From NCBI GenBank assembly GCA_030463445.1, contig JAQGFW010012170.1, forward strand, positions 1 to 42,116: a DNA stretch of 42,116 bases. The letters are read 5' to 3'. Of this stretch, positions 33,213 through 42,116 are shown piece after piece; position 1 is the stretch's first letter; the number at the start of each line of letters is the position of its first letter. The translations under genes and the position numbers were made by a program. The notes under the pieces were generated by a model. That model ran no database searches. It was given only the letters and a program-made list of their open reading frames with translations, and was not told the DNA's origin. The stretch comes from Euplotes aediculatus. Its lineage: Eukaryota; Ciliophora; Spirotrichea; Euplotida; Euplotidae.

Positions 33213-36200
33213 TTACTTAATGTTCACCTTATCGGCTTCCTTGAAGTACTGACCATATACTCCCAGGATATAGGTTCCTGCGGATAGATGACCTGTCGGA
33301 ATTGTATACGTATTGATTCCCTGGTTCAGTTGTTTGGCTTCCAGGATCAATGTTTGTCCGCTTACCGTGTACAACACAATCGATGCTTTCTGTGCTCTAT
33401 CGGCATAGATGCGGATCTGAAGTTGATCAGAGCTGTTGCTCCATGCCTGAACGGAGTTTTGAGAAGAAGCAGGTGCGATGGTAAGTTGACCATTCTGATA
33501 GCTGATATTGTAATTGGGTGATGCTGCACCTTCTACCCTGATTTCAAATATTCCAAGGGGTGAATTGCCAAATGCATTGGTTGTAACAATTGGAGCAACA
33601 CTCAGGTCGGATGGCTGATCACCGCCTGCTAGTCCCAGGTACTGAAGGGTAAATACCGGATTTGCCTGACCCTGTTTTTTGGATTTTGAATCAGCTTTGA
33701 TCAGCAGGTCTGCTTTGGTAATTGTCAGACTGGCTTTTTCAAAACTTTCAATGGTATAATTGGTGCCACCGGAAACTGATCCAATCGTGATATCGTATTC
33801 ACCAACATTCTTTCCTTCTGTTCTTGAAAGTTTACCTTCAAGGTTTTCGCCTTCCAGTATTCCTTCAATGCTATAATTGAAAACGGGATCCTGGCTGCCA
33901 TATACTTTAGTGGCTGCGATTGCTTTAATTGTAACTGCTTTTGGCAAGATAGTACCCACAGAAGCTGTTATCGCAGCCGTTTCCAGTGTATAGTTACCGG
34001 CGTCGTTTCCGATAAGTTTGATTCCATCGACCAGTACGGTTTTACCAGTACCGCCATTTTTATCAGCATAGGAGGCGGTTTCAGGAACCTGTATGGTTAC
34101 TTCATCTTCTCCAAAGAGAGCAGGCAGTATTAAATTATCAGTAAGAATGGCGGCAGTTGTTGTGCCATCGTACACTTTCGAAATCGTCTGGTTCAGGTTG
34201 AATTGAACAGTAAGAACAAAAGGCTCAATAGTACCCACCGCGCTGGTTTGGTTACTGGTTAACTGGTAGTTGCCTTTGTCTTTACCTTGCAGTTGCAGCG
34301 AATGAATGTTTAGAGGAATATTGGTTCCTGCGTTTCTGGATTCAAAATCTGCTTTTGCCTCTACGCTCACATCATCACCGGTTACAATACCTGAAATTTC
34401 CAGTGAAAGATCATTCGGGTTCATGTTAGTGGTACCATCATAGGTTTTGAAGATACCACGTTGAGCATTTTGGGTAACCTCTACTGCTTTTGGCAGCAGG
34501 GTCCCGGTACCAGATAAACTGGAGGTGGACAATTCATAATTATCCTTATCGTTGCCAGTCAGGGAAGTGATTGTAATTGTGACAGGTTTTTCTATTCCGG
34601 CGTTTTTGTCATCAAAAGCAGCTGTAGCCTGAACAAATACTTCATCTATGCCAACCAGTCCGGTTAATTCAACGGGATTAGCATCCAGTTGCAGATCAGC
34701 AGAACCGTCATAGGTTTTCACGAACTGCGCAGTATTTTTTAACTGTGCATTGAGGAGTTTCTTCTGAATGGTACCGGAGCCTGCAATTGAAGTATGGCTG
34801 ATAGAATAGTTTTCAAGATTGTTTCCGGTGAGCAGGAAATTATCTATTGCCAGTTCTTTATTCTTTCCTGCAGTAGCAGAAGCAAAATTGGCTGTAGCGT
34901 TTACCTGGAGTACATCACCAGCTACTGCGTTTTTAATGGTTAAGGCATTTTGAGGCAGTGTGAGGGAAGCAGTTCCATCATAGATCTTCTCAAAAGAGGC
35001 AGCTGGATTGATTTCAATCGTGAGTGGTCTTTTTTGAATGGTTATCAGCTGATCAACGACGGGAGCAGGTTTATACGCCTGGTTTCCGGGCTGTGTAGCA
35101 GAAATGGTTACCTGTCCGGCTTTTTTCGCATATAGTACACCGTTACTAATTTCGGCGATGGAAGGATCGCTGGAGCTGAACTCAACTGATAAGCCAGAAT
35201 TACTGCTGGCTTCCAGTGTATATTGCTCACCATAGATCTGTGCGGGAATGGATTCAAAGCTGATGGTCTGTAATGCTTTTACATTCACTTTCAGGCTCAC
35301 TGCATCAGAGATGGCAGCTGGAGCACAGAGACCTGTTGCGATACAACGATAGCTGGAACCATTCAGTTCACCTGGTGCATTGGTGATCGACAGTTTTGAA
35401 CTGGTTGCACCGCTATATACAGTATTGTTGGAGATGTTTTCGAAACCGTTTCCATTATCCACCTGCCATTGGTAGCTGGTAGCGTTGGCAGCAGTAATTT
35501 CAAAAGAAGTTGATTCTTCTTCTTCAATAGCTTTTGGTGCTGGCTGCGATGTAATGGTTGTTAACGCATTTACAGTAACAGCCACCTGAATAGGAGTACC
35601 TGTACAGGTTCCATTGGAAGGGGTAATGGTATAGTTGATTTTTCCATTCCCTGTAAGTGTTTGGAAAATCGTTTCACCGGATCCGTTGCTGTATCCAGCT
35701 ACATCACCAGAGACGGAGGCAACTGTCCAGTTGAAACTAGTACCATTGGAGCCGGTCATTTCAATGGATGTATTGTTGCCTGAACAAATTGTTTCCGTTG
35801 TTTTATTAACACCTGCTGTAAATGCAGGCGGTTGAGTGATCGTGAAATTGCGGGTAGTCTGACATCCGTTGGCATCTGTAATGGTTACGGAATAACCGCC
35901 TGCTGCCAGTCCGGCTGCAGTTGCAGACGTAGCCCCATTTGACCACATATAAGTAAAAGGAGCAGTACCACCGGAAACAGTCACCATAGCGGAACCATTG
36001 CTCGCACCATTGCAGGCAACATTGGTTTGCGTTGTGCTAACCTGCATGGCAGTTGGTTGGGTAAGTGTGAAGTTGCGGGTTGCCTGGCATCCGTTGGCAT
36101 CTGTAATGGTTACGGAATATCCGCCTGCTACGAGTCCGGCTGCAGTTGCAGAAGTAGCGCCATTTGACCACATATAAGTATAAGGAGCAGTACCACCGGA

Positions 36201-37805
36201 AACAGTCACACCCGCTGATCCTGTGCTTCCACCATTGCAGGCAATATTGGTTTGTGAGGTACCAATCTGCATGGCTGTTGGTTGGGTAAGTGTGAAATGA
36301 CGGGTAGCCTGGCATCCGGTAGCATCTGTAATGGTTACAGAATAACCTCCAGCCACGAGTCCGGCTGCAGTAGCTGAAGTGGCGCCATTCGACCACATAT
36401 AGGTATAAGGAGCAGTACCACCGGATACGGTTACACCTGCTGATCCAGTGCTTCCACCATTGCAGGCAATATTGGTTTGTGAGGTAGCCACCTGCATGGC
36501 AACTGGTTGAGTAATGGTAACGTTGCGGGTGATCTGGCAACCAACATCATCTGTAACAGTAACGGTATAATTGCCAGGTGCCAAACCTGTAGCTGTTGCT
36601 GCAGTTCCTCCCATTGGTGCCCAGCTATAGGAGTAGGGAGGATAACCACCGGAAACAGTAATTGTTGCACTACCGTTGCTTCCTCCATTACAGGAGACAT
36701 TCGTTTGTGATGTAGTGGCGTTGATGGCAGTAGGTTGTACTATAGTAAAGTTTCTGCTGGCAGAACAACCAAGAGCGTCTGTAACGGTAACGGAATAGGG
36801 ACCCACTGCAAGTCCGGTTATGGACGAACTGGTTGCGCCATTTGACCACAGATAAGTATAGGGGGCTGTTCCGCCACTGGGGGTAACTGAGATAGCACCG
36901 GTAGCAGTTCCATTACAGGCAATATTGGTTAGACTGGTAGCAAGATTGACACCGCTGACGTTCAGTGTGGCAGCGGTTGATGTAACGGAGGATGATCCAC
37001 CTACCACACAACGATACTGGTATCCATTCATCACCGAAATAGCATTGGTCAGTGTAAGTGTACTGGTGCTGGCTCCCGAATAGGTGGTGTTATTTGAAAT
37101 ATTCGTGAAACCGGAACCTGTATTTACCTGCCATTGATAGGAGGCAGCATTTTGAGCGGTTACAGAAAAACTGGTATTGCTTCCAACGCAAATAGCCTTG
37201 TTAACAGGATGGGCTGAAATCGTTGGTGCGGGCGTAGAAGCAACCGGTCCCACTTTGATATCATCAATCCAGAAATACATAATCGCATTAAAGTTGATGG
37301 ATACCGAAGTAACAGCCAGGTCTTTAGTATAGGTAATTGCCGTGGTTGTAAGCGCGGAATTGTTTCCCTGTTTCGCGCTCATATCCTGATCTGTTTGCGA
37401 TCCACCTGCGGCAAGATTATAGGTAATGGTATACCAGGGAGGGAGCGACATGAACTGCGAATAACTGTTCATACTCTGGTGCTTTACCCAGAAGCCATAA
37501 AACTGAAATGGCTGGCCATCTTCGCGTTTCAGCGTAAACTGATCTCCACCCGAGCCATCTTTTTTCAGAGAGGCGCTGTTGCTGACACCTTCGGTTGCTG
37601 AATTCGCAAAGGATCCATTTCCGCCACAGTCCATTTGATAGCGTACACCATCAATTGTAACAACCGCCCTGGTTTTCCAGAACGACCAGATGGGAGCCGA
37701 AAGGGTAGCTCCTGAATTAAAGTTGTAGGTAGTTTGAGAAAATCCCGATTGCATTGATAGCAGCAACAGGATAAAGGATAAGAGTAGGGGTAAACATTTT
37801 TTCAT
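33213..37805 (-). CDS. Giant secreted multidomain protein with SprB repeats and type IX secretion tail
   Basis: 1530 residues from ATG 37805 (a TTG three codons earlier is less likely), with a signal peptide ending MQSGFSQ. In order: an N-terminal ~190-residue beta-sandwich-like domain (TYNFNSGATLSAPIWSFWKT ... FWIDDIKVGP), an Ig-like domain, five 75-residue SprB repeats, a PKD-like domain, a second Ig-like domain, a bacterial Ig-type domain, four YDG domains (each with KxYDGT/S), two MBG-type domains, and a C-terminal Por/type IX sorting domain (SIVLYTVSGQTL ... LSAGTYILGVYG). It should be exported by the T9SS and held at or shed from the surface, as an adhesin or matrix protein. Related SprB is a gliding adhesin; gliding here is not shown. 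Confidence 0.88.
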   Translation of the reverse strand: MKKCLPLLLSFILLLLSMQSGFSQTTYNFNSGATLSAPIWSFWKTRAVVTIDGVRYQMDCGGNGSFANSATEGVSNSASLKKDGSGGDQFTLKREDGQPFQFYGFWVKHQSMNSYSQFMSLPPWYTITYNLAAGGSQTDQDMSAKQGNNSALTTTAITYTKDLAVTSVSINFNAIMYFWIDDIKVGPVASTPAPTISAHPVNKAICVGSNTSFSVTAQNAASYQWQVNTGSGFTNISNNTTYSGASTSTLTLTNAISVMNGYQYRCVVGGSSSVTSTAATLNVSGVNLATSLTNIACNGTATGAISVTPSGGTAPYTYLWSNGATSSSITGLAVGPYSVTVTDALGCSASRNFTIVQPTAINATTSQTNVSCNGGSNGSATITVSGGYPPYSYSWAPMGGTAATATGLAPGNYTVTVTDDVGCQITRNVTITQPVAMQVATSQTNIACNGGSTGSAGVTVSGGTAPYTYMWSNGATSATAAGLVAGGYSVTITDATGCQATRHFTLTQPTAMQIGTSQTNIACNGGSTGSAGVTVSGGTAPYTYMWSNGATSATAAGLVAGGYSVTITDANGCQATRNFTLTQPTAMQVSTTQTNVACNGASNGSAMVTVSGGTAPFTYMWSNGATSATAAGLAAGGYSVTITDANGCQTTRNFTITQPPAFTAGVNKTTETICSGNNTSIEMTGSNGTSFNWTVASVSGDVAGYSNGSGETIFQTLTGNGKINYTITPSNGTCTGTPIQVAVTVNALTTITSQPAPKAIEEEESTSFEITAANATSYQWQVDNGNGFENISNNTVYSGATSSKLSITNAPGELNGSSYRCIATGLCAPAAISDAVSLKVNVKALQTISFESIPAQIYGEQYTLEASSNSGLSVEFSSSDPSIAEISNGVLYAKKAGQVTISATQPGNQAYKPAPVVDQLITIQKRPLTIEINPAASFEKIYDGTASLTLPQNALTIKNAVAGDVLQVNATANFASATAGKNKELAIDNFLLTGNNLENYSISHTSIAGSGTIQKKLLNAQLKNTAQFVKTYDGSADLQLDANPVELTGLVGIDEVFVQATAAFDDKNAGIEKPVTITITSLTGNDKDNYELSTSSLSGTGTLLPKAVEVTQNAQRGIFKTYDGTTNMNPNDLSLEISGIVTGDDVSVEAKADFESRNAGTNIPLNIHSLQLQGKDKGNYQLTSNQTSAVGTIEPFVLTVQFNLNQTISKVYDGTTTAAILTDNLILPALFGEDEVTIQVPETASYADKNGGTGKTVLVDGIKLIGNDAGNYTLETAAITASVGTILPKAVTIKAIAATKVYGSQDPVFNYSIEGILEGENLEGKLSRTEGKNVGEYDITIGSVSGGTNYTIESFEKASLTITKADLLIKADSKSKKQGQANPVFTLQYLGLAGGDQPSDLSVAPIVTTNAFGNSPLGIFEIRVEGAASPNYNISYQNGQLTIAPASSQNSVQAWSNSSDQLQIRIYADRAQKASIVLYTVSGQTLILEAKQLNQGINTYTIPTGHLSAGTYILGVYGQYFKEADKVNIK
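35825..36950 (-). repeat. Five tandem 225-bp SprB repeats
   Basis: Period 225 bp (75 residues), unit pattern TSQTNIACNGGSTGSAxVTV ... APYTYMWSNGATS ... GGYSVTITDANGCQATRNFT, two Cys per unit. The third and fourth units are almost identical in both protein and DNA, the others diverged, so the array has recently duplicated or been homogenised. Confidence 0.9.
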
Positions 37806-37958
37806 TGCTTCCAATTACGGTTAGACCTAGACGAACGGAATACCGGAATTGTAATTGCAGCACTGCGGAGGATTAGAATTTTCTTACATCAAAAGCTACG
37901 GGCATACCCTTAGTTATATAAGGCATGTGGAATGTGTCGTAAAAAAGTTTGATTTATA

Positions 37959-38870
37959 TCAAATTGGCTGGATCAGTTGAACGCATCGCGGGAGCACACG
38001 AATATTGAGTGTTTCCTCGCTCTCTCTTGGTTCTCCATCTATATGAAGCGGGGCTAAATCGCGGTTGCGGATCTGGATTTTAGCAGTTTGGAAATATTGT
38101 ATGGTATTGCTTTGTTCTTCGTGTGCGCCTGTCAGTTGTCCGGTTGTTACCTGTTGTATTAGTGCGAAAGGTAGAATGGCTTTATTCATTTTTGGCACTA
38201 CTACTACATCTACCAGTCCGTCATTTAAACTTGCCTGCGGAGCAATCTTGAACTGATTTCCAAATTGGTTACTGTTAGCCACACTGATAAAGTAGGCATC
38301 AGTCTGGATTACATGTTCCTCCACTACCAGTTCAAAATGGTAGGTAGCAGCCGAAAAATAATTTTTGAGTGTTTGTTGGGTATAGGTAAGCAGTCCCCTT
38401 GCCGGCTGTTGTGCAAAATCATGCGCTACTTTCGCATCAAATCCCAATCCACATAACATACAGGCAAACTTGTCGTTCACCAGAAAGGCGTCAATAAAAC
38501 GTGCTTTACCGGTAAAGGCAAGATCAATGGCCTTCTGGGTGTTTTTCGGAATGCCGGCGCAATAGGCGAGGCCATTACCAGACCCAAAGGGAACAATCCC
38601 GAAATGCACCTGCAGGTCACGCAGGTTGCTGATCACTGTATTAACTGTACCATCACCGCCACAAATAATAATATCAGTAAATCCCTCTTCTTCAACCCGC
38701 TGGCGAACAAATGAATAATCTCCACTGGCTACTGTTGGCAGCACGATTGCATGCGATTTAAACCTGGTGGCGGTTTGATCGATTAAGTCAGCAAGATCTG
38801 CTTTGGACCTGGTTCCGGAAATCGGGTTGACCAGGAAAATCAGTTTTTTCTGAGAGGGATCCACTATCAT
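37959..38870 (-). CDS. YegS/diacylglycerol-kinase-family lipid kinase
   Basis: 303 residues. Catalytic-domain motifs: LIFLVNPISGTRSK at the N terminus, CGGDGTVN (GGDGT at 71-75), FGIVPFGSGNGLAYCAGIP. The C-terminal beta-sandwich includes ISVANSNQFGNQFKIAPQAS, LNDGLVDVVVV and a HIDGEP ending. It would phosphorylate diacylglycerol, sphingosine-like or related lipids at the inner membrane; the substrate cannot be told. It lies 33 bp after the GH43-like gene but has its own consensus -7 box at 38891-38898, so it may be separately expressed. Confidence 0.92.
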   Translation of the reverse strand: MIVDPSQKKLIFLVNPISGTRSKADLADLIDQTATRFKSHAIVLPTVASGDYSFVRQRVEEEGFTDIIICGGDGTVNTVISNLRDLQVHFGIVPFGSGNGLAYCAGIPKNTQKAIDLAFTGKARFIDAFLVNDKFACMLCGLGFDAKVAHDFAQQPARGLLTYTQQTLKNYFSAATYHFELVVEEHVIQTDAYFISVANSNQFGNQFKIAPQASLNDGLVDVVVVPKMNKAILPFALIQQVTTGQLTGAHEEQSNTIQYFQTAKIQIRNRDLAPLHIDGEPRESEETLNIRVLPRCVQLIQPI

Positions 38871-38890
38871 TCATTGCCCTTTGGTTACGA

Positions 38891-38898
38891 CAAAGCTA
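38891..38898 (-). promoter_or_regulatory. Consensus -7 box upstream of the lipid kinase gene
   Basis: TAGCTTTG on the minus strand, an exact TAnnTTTG, 20 nt before ATG 38870 and close to the stop of the preceding gene. The -33 position has only TTTA, so strength is uncertain. Confidence 0.45.
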
Positions 38899-38903
38899 AG
38901 GCT

Positions 38904-39860
38904 TCAGGGCTGTTTAAACTGCTTAAATTCTGCTGCTGAGATTTTAATAACTGTACCATGCCGGGCACCGGTTGGAAAGCGTAGTTCCGGACTGATATCT
39001 TCCCAGTTTTTCAGATCTTTGGAGCGCAGACAGGCATACCGTTTGGAGGTATACTGGTCGTAGTACATCCACCAGTAACCCTGATGATAGATCATGGTAG
39101 GTCCCTCTGCCCATGTTTTTCCTGAAATCGGTTCGGATGGTTTGGAATAGGGACCGGTTAGCTTTTTACTGGTGGCTATCCGGATATTTTTCTGCGGTGT
39201 TGGCTTCAGGGTTTCATCTTTCAGCAATAGGGTGTAGCCATTGCCGGTAGAATAGATGCTTGCATCAATTACATTAAATCCATGGTCGTAGAGTAGCGCG
39301 GTGGGTGTGAAGGTTTTAAAATCGCGCGTCAGCGTATAATAAATCCGATGATTGTATTTATCGTCTCCGTTGCCTTCTGTTTGGGGGAATCGTCCGGGAA
39401 TGGTAGATGACCAGAAAATGATGTATTGGTTGGTTTTTTCATCATAGAACAGTTCCGGGGCCCAGGTATTCAGCGTGGTTGGTTCCTGTTTCATTACCGG
39501 CAGGAATACCTGTTCAGACCAGTTGATCAGATCCTTCGAGTGTGCGTAACCAATTCCCTGATCATTCCAGCTGACTGTCCATACCATGTGAAAACGACTA
39601 TCTGCTCCCCGGCTTATGCAGGGGTCGCGCATCAGTTTATCATTGGCTACCGTTGGTGTTAAAAAGGAGGAATCTCCTTTAAGGGTAGTCCAGTGCAAAG
39701 CGTTCCGGCTGTATGCAAAGTGCAACCCATCTTCTCCATTGCCCTTGAAATAAGCGAAAATAAGCAGGCTGTCGCTACTTGTTTGGGCATTGGAAAAAAC
39801 TGGCAGTAATCCAAGGACTACTGCCAGCAGGCCTTTAAATTTTGGGAACTTTATATCCAT
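38904..39860 (-). CDS. GH43-like five-bladed beta-propeller glycosidase
   Basis: 318 residues with a signal peptide (LLAVVLGLLPVFSNAQ). Propeller repeats carry family traits: GLHFAYSRNALHWTTL, Asp79 in MRDPCIS, IGYAHSKDLINWSEQ, Glu136 in WAPELFYDEKTNQYIIFWSS, KTWAEGPTMIYHQGYWWMYY and KDLKNWEDIS. Such proteins are clan GH-F/GH43-like, commonly arabinan- or xylan-active, though many are uncharacterised. ATG 39860 lies inside the last 26 bp of the Gfo/Idh/MocA gene, so the two are coupled. Exact activity unknown. Confidence 0.78.
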   Translation of the reverse strand: MDIKFPKFKGLLAVVLGLLPVFSNAQTSSDSLLIFAYFKGNGEDGLHFAYSRNALHWTTLKGDSSFLTPTVANDKLMRDPCISRGADSRFHMVWTVSWNDQGIGYAHSKDLINWSEQVFLPVMKQEPTTLNTWAPELFYDEKTNQYIIFWSSTIPGRFPQTEGNGDDKYNHRIYYTLTRDFKTFTPTALLYDHGFNVIDASIYSTGNGYTLLLKDETLKPTPQKNIRIATSKKLTGPYSKPSEPISGKTWAEGPTMIYHQGYWWMYYDQYTSKRYACLRSKDLKNWEDISPELRFPTGARHGTVIKISAAEFKQFKQP

Positions 39861-41139
39861 TCTGATAGTTGGCTTTCAGCAGTGCATTGGCTGCTTTGCT
39901 GTTGAATTGCGCTTTGGCGGCATCCCATTTGAGCAGTTCTTTTGTGCGGAAGGCAATATTACCCAGCTGACAAACCTGAGCGGTTAGGGATGCCTGTTGG
40001 ATAGGTGTATTCAGTTTGGAAGAATCTTTTGATTTGATTGATTCAAGGAAGTTAGCCATATGTCTTTCGAGGGAATCACCTTTGTCTTTTTGAAATTCCA
40101 CCGGCTCCATTTTTCCTTTTTCTTCTTTCACATACCAGCCTTCGCGGTTTAATACCAGGGTACCGTTGTTGCCTATAAATGCGGTTCCATGGGTAAGTCC
40201 GTATGGCCCCAGATCAATACCGGTAGCATGTTCCCAAACGATATTAAACTTATCGTATTCAAACACCGCTGCCAGGGTATCCGGCGTTTCAGAGGCGTCA
40301 TCCGGATAGGCCATTTTACCTCCGGAGGCCATCACCTGGTTGGGGAATTGAGCTTTCATACCCAGTAAAGCATAGTCCATCATGTGCACTCCCCAGTCGG
40401 TCATCAGTCCGCCTGCATAATCCCAGAACCACCTGAAATTAAAGTGAAAGCGGTTTGAATTGAAGGGACGTTTGGTAGCCGGGCCCAGCCATCTCGTATA
40501 ATCAACGCCTGCAGGAACAGCAGCATCCGGTTTAATGGGAACGGGTTTCATCCAGCCCATATATGCCCAGGACTTGACAGTGCGGATATTACCCAGTTTT
40601 CCGCTGTGAACAAAGTTTACTGCTTCCTGGAAATGGGGTGCACTTCTTTGCCATTGACCTACCTGAACGATGGAGCCATAGCGTTGCTGCGCTGCTTCCA
40701 TGATGCGGCATTCTTCGACGGAATTGCCACAGGGTTTCTCCACATAGACATGTTTACCAGCTGCGCATGCATCCACCATCTGGATACAATGCCAATGGTC
40801 GGGTGTACCAATGATAACGATATCAATATCCTTATTATCGAGTAACTCACGGTGATCCTTATAGGTTTTTACCGGCATGTTACGGGAAGCAAGTTCTCCT
40901 GATCTTTTGGTCAGCACATTTTCATCTACATCACAGAGCGCGATGCAGCGAACATTCGGTTGTTTAAGGATTGCCTGGAGATTACTCCAGCCCATCCCGT
41001 TACAACCAATCACACCTACATTAATCTGATCGGCAGCGCTTAATTTACTGGTAAAAGAATTAGCGAACGAGGGGAGGGCTGTTACACCTAATGCCAGTGT
41101 TGCGGATTGCGCGAGGAAACGTCTACGTTGGTTTGACAT
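39835..41139 (-). CDS. Gfo/Idh/MocA-family oxidoreductase with Tat signal
   Basis: 434 residues from ATG 41139, chosen over the in-frame start at 41178 because it places a twin-arginine signal (RRRFLAQSATLALGV) at the N terminus; the protein should thus fold with NAD(P) inside and be exported to the periplasm. Rossmann motif VGVIGCNGMGWSNL, then IIGTPDHWHCIQMVDACAAG and the catalytic-lysine motif YVEKPCGNS; the second domain includes GGLMTDWGVHMMDYAL. It overlaps the GH43-like gene by 26 bp. Exported members of this family take part in oxidised-sugar (3-keto-glycoside type) breakdown or act as NAD-dependent glycosidases; which applies here is inference. Confidence 0.87.
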   Translation of the reverse strand: MSNQRRRFLAQSATLALGVTALPSFANSFTSKLSAADQINVGVIGCNGMGWSNLQAILKQPNVRCIALCDVDENVLTKRSGELASRNMPVKTYKDHRELLDNKDIDIVIIGTPDHWHCIQMVDACAAGKHVYVEKPCGNSVEECRIMEAAQQRYGSIVQVGQWQRSAPHFQEAVNFVHSGKLGNIRTVKSWAYMGWMKPVPIKPDAAVPAGVDYTRWLGPATKRPFNSNRFHFNFRWFWDYAGGLMTDWGVHMMDYALLGMKAQFPNQVMASGGKMAYPDDASETPDTLAAVFEYDKFNIVWEHATGIDLGPYGLTHGTAFIGNNGTLVLNREGWYVKEEKGKMEPVEFQKDKGDSLERHMANFLESIKSKDSSKLNTPIQQASLTAQVCQLGNIAFRTKELLKWDAAKAQFNSKAANALLKANYQNGYKVPKI

Positions 41140-41214
41140 GACAAGCTTGTTTGATTTGTATGGATTGGGAATATACAAACTAAATCAATAAATGCCATGC
41201 TGTACTATGAGGCG

Positions 41215-42116
41215 TTACCACCTTAGCAAGGCACTGGCCCAGGTAAATCCGCTACCGAATGCAGCCATACAAACCAGGTCTCCTTCTTTGACTTTACCAT
41301 TTTCCCAGGCCTCACAGAGTGCGATAGGAACAGAAGCTGCCGTGGTGTTCCCATATTGCTGGATATTGTTGTAGACCTGGTGGTCGCCAAGTTGCAATTG
41401 TTGTTGCACAAACTGTGCGATGCGCAGATTGGCCTGGTGCGGAATCAGCAGGTTAATGTCGGATGCTTTTAGTCCGTTTGCCTGCAATGCTTCCTGTATC
41501 ACTTCCGGAAATTTAACCACAGCTTTTTTGAAAACAGCGGGACCATCCATAAAAGGAAAGTTCTGGGCCTTGTCAATCATTTCATGGCTCATGAACTGTT
41601 CTCCGATGCTGGCATCTGCTGTAAAATCGGCATAATGGCCCCAGTGATTGGCGTGCGTGCCGGGGTTGTACATGGCGAGCAGTTCGGCACTTTCTCCATC
41701 ACTGTGAAGATGTGTGCTAAGGATGCCCTGGTGAGGATTTTCGGTGGGTTGCAATACTACGGCACCTGCGCCATCACCAAAAATGACGGCCACATTGCGG
41801 CCACGGGTACTGAAATCCAGGCCGAAGGAATGTTTTTCACTTCCTATCACCAGGATGTTTTTGTACATACCTGATTTTATAAACTGATCTGCTACCGATA
41901 CCGCATACACGAAACCGCTGCACTGGTTACGGATATCGAGGGCGCCAATTTCTTTCATTTTTAAGGCGCGTTGCACTAGTACTCCACAACCGGGGAAATA
42001 ATAATCGGGAGAGAGGGTGGCGAAAACAATGAAATCGATGTCCTGTGGAGTGATGCCAGCTCTTTCTATGGCGATTTTCGCAGCTTCCACTCCCATGGTG
42101 GCGGTGGTTTCTCCCT
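41215..42116 (-). CDS. 3-oxoacyl-ACP synthase III-like (KAS III/FabH family), 5' partial
   Basis: The frame is open to the right edge (in-frame GETTAT before the Met at 42096), so the N-terminal ~40-50 residues are missing from the window. Condensing enzyme of the thiolase fold with the full Cys-His-Asn triad: Cys in DIRNQCSGFVYAV, His in LIPHQANLRIAQF, Asn in QQYGNTTAASVPIAL. An insert around HSDGESAELLAMYNPGTHAN is longer than in E. coli FabH, a trait of Bacteroidota homologues. It may initiate fatty-acid synthesis or serve a specialised lipid pathway. A 75-bp gap separates it from the Gfo/Idh/MocA gene. Confidence 0.92.
   Translation of the reverse strand, partial: GETTATMGVEAAKIAIERAGITPQDIDFIVFATLSPDYYFPGCGVLVQRALKMKEIGALDIRNQCSGFVYAVSVADQFIKSGMYKNILVIGSEKHSFGLDFSTRGRNVAVIFGDGAGAVVLQPTENPHQGILSTHLHSDGESAELLAMYNPGTHANHWGHYADFTADASIGEQFMSHEMIDKAQNFPFMDGPAVFKKAVVKFPEVIQEALQANGLKASDINLLIPHQANLRIAQFVQQQLQLGDHQVYNNIQQYGNTTAASVPIALCEAWENGKVKEGDLVCMAAFGSGFTWASALLRW

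Noticed and set aside
36037-36540. A 167-codon second frame through the SprB repeats
   Set aside because: It repeats with the same 225-bp period only because the underlying DNA repeats; it is Trp/Tyr/Cys/Arg-rich nonsense.

Overview
The window (42.1 kb) looks like chromosome from a member of the Bacteroidota, most likely a Chitinophagaceae-type free-living or soil organism. This is inferred from gene content: a SusC/SusD pair, many secreted glycan-active enzymes, a 1530-residue protein with SprB repeats and a type IX secretion tail, and promoters of the Bacteroidota form TTG-N17-23-TAnnTTTG. I see no rRNA, tRNA, CRISPR array, insertion sequence, prophage or integrase.

Layout. 1-1867: 3' part of a DPP IV-like S9 peptidase. 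1996-10041: a small polysaccharide-utilisation locus with SusC, SusD, a terminator, a GH127-type beta-L-arabinofuranosidase behind a perfect inverted-repeat operator, and a convergent AraC regulator. 10161-16050: a plus-strand respiratory/stress cluster of sulfide:quinone oxidoreductase, DUF202, UspA, heme A synthase (CtaA) and a seven-helix patatin-like lipase. It opens with a Crp/Fnr-type palindrome and a textbook promoter. 16034-17368: an SDR oxidoreductase and a Crp/Fnr regulator (minus). 17456-19031: a DGPF/YCII protein overlapping an ECF42-type sigma factor. 19044-19137: an odd array of GAGTGGT motifs spaced about 11 bp apart. 19219-21655: an accessory stretch with two small minus-strand envelope genes, two low-GC genes of unknown function and what looks like the C-terminal stump of a nitrilase-superfamily gene.

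21660-26921: a tightly packed six-gene minus-strand operon (DUF2071, YtcJ-like amidohydrolase, MsrA, DUF2157, DUF4401, GDYXXLXY protein). 26985-28355: a TonB-C-domain protein and an HD phosphohydrolase. 28433-31836: a GH20 hexosaminidase coupled to a sulfatase, followed by a decayed YjbR-like stump. 32090-33151: an Ada-type DNA repair protein/regulator. 33157-33192: a bidirectional terminator. 33213-37805: the giant secreted protein. 37959-38870: a YegS/diacylglycerol-kinase-like lipid kinase. 38904-41139: a GH43-like protein overlapping a Tat-exported Gfo/Idh/MocA oxidoreductase. 41215-end: a KAS III-like ketoacyl synthase running off the window.

Working together: the secreted enzymes point to scavenging of arabinose-containing and sulfated amino-sugar glycans. 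The SQR-to-CtaA cluster links sulfide oxidation to an aa3-type terminal oxidase. No clearly new defence or mobile system is visible. The least explained parts are the 11-bp-period array with the low-GC genes beside it, and the DUF-rich six-gene envelope operon. All functional calls come from reading motifs and family resemblance; no database search was run.
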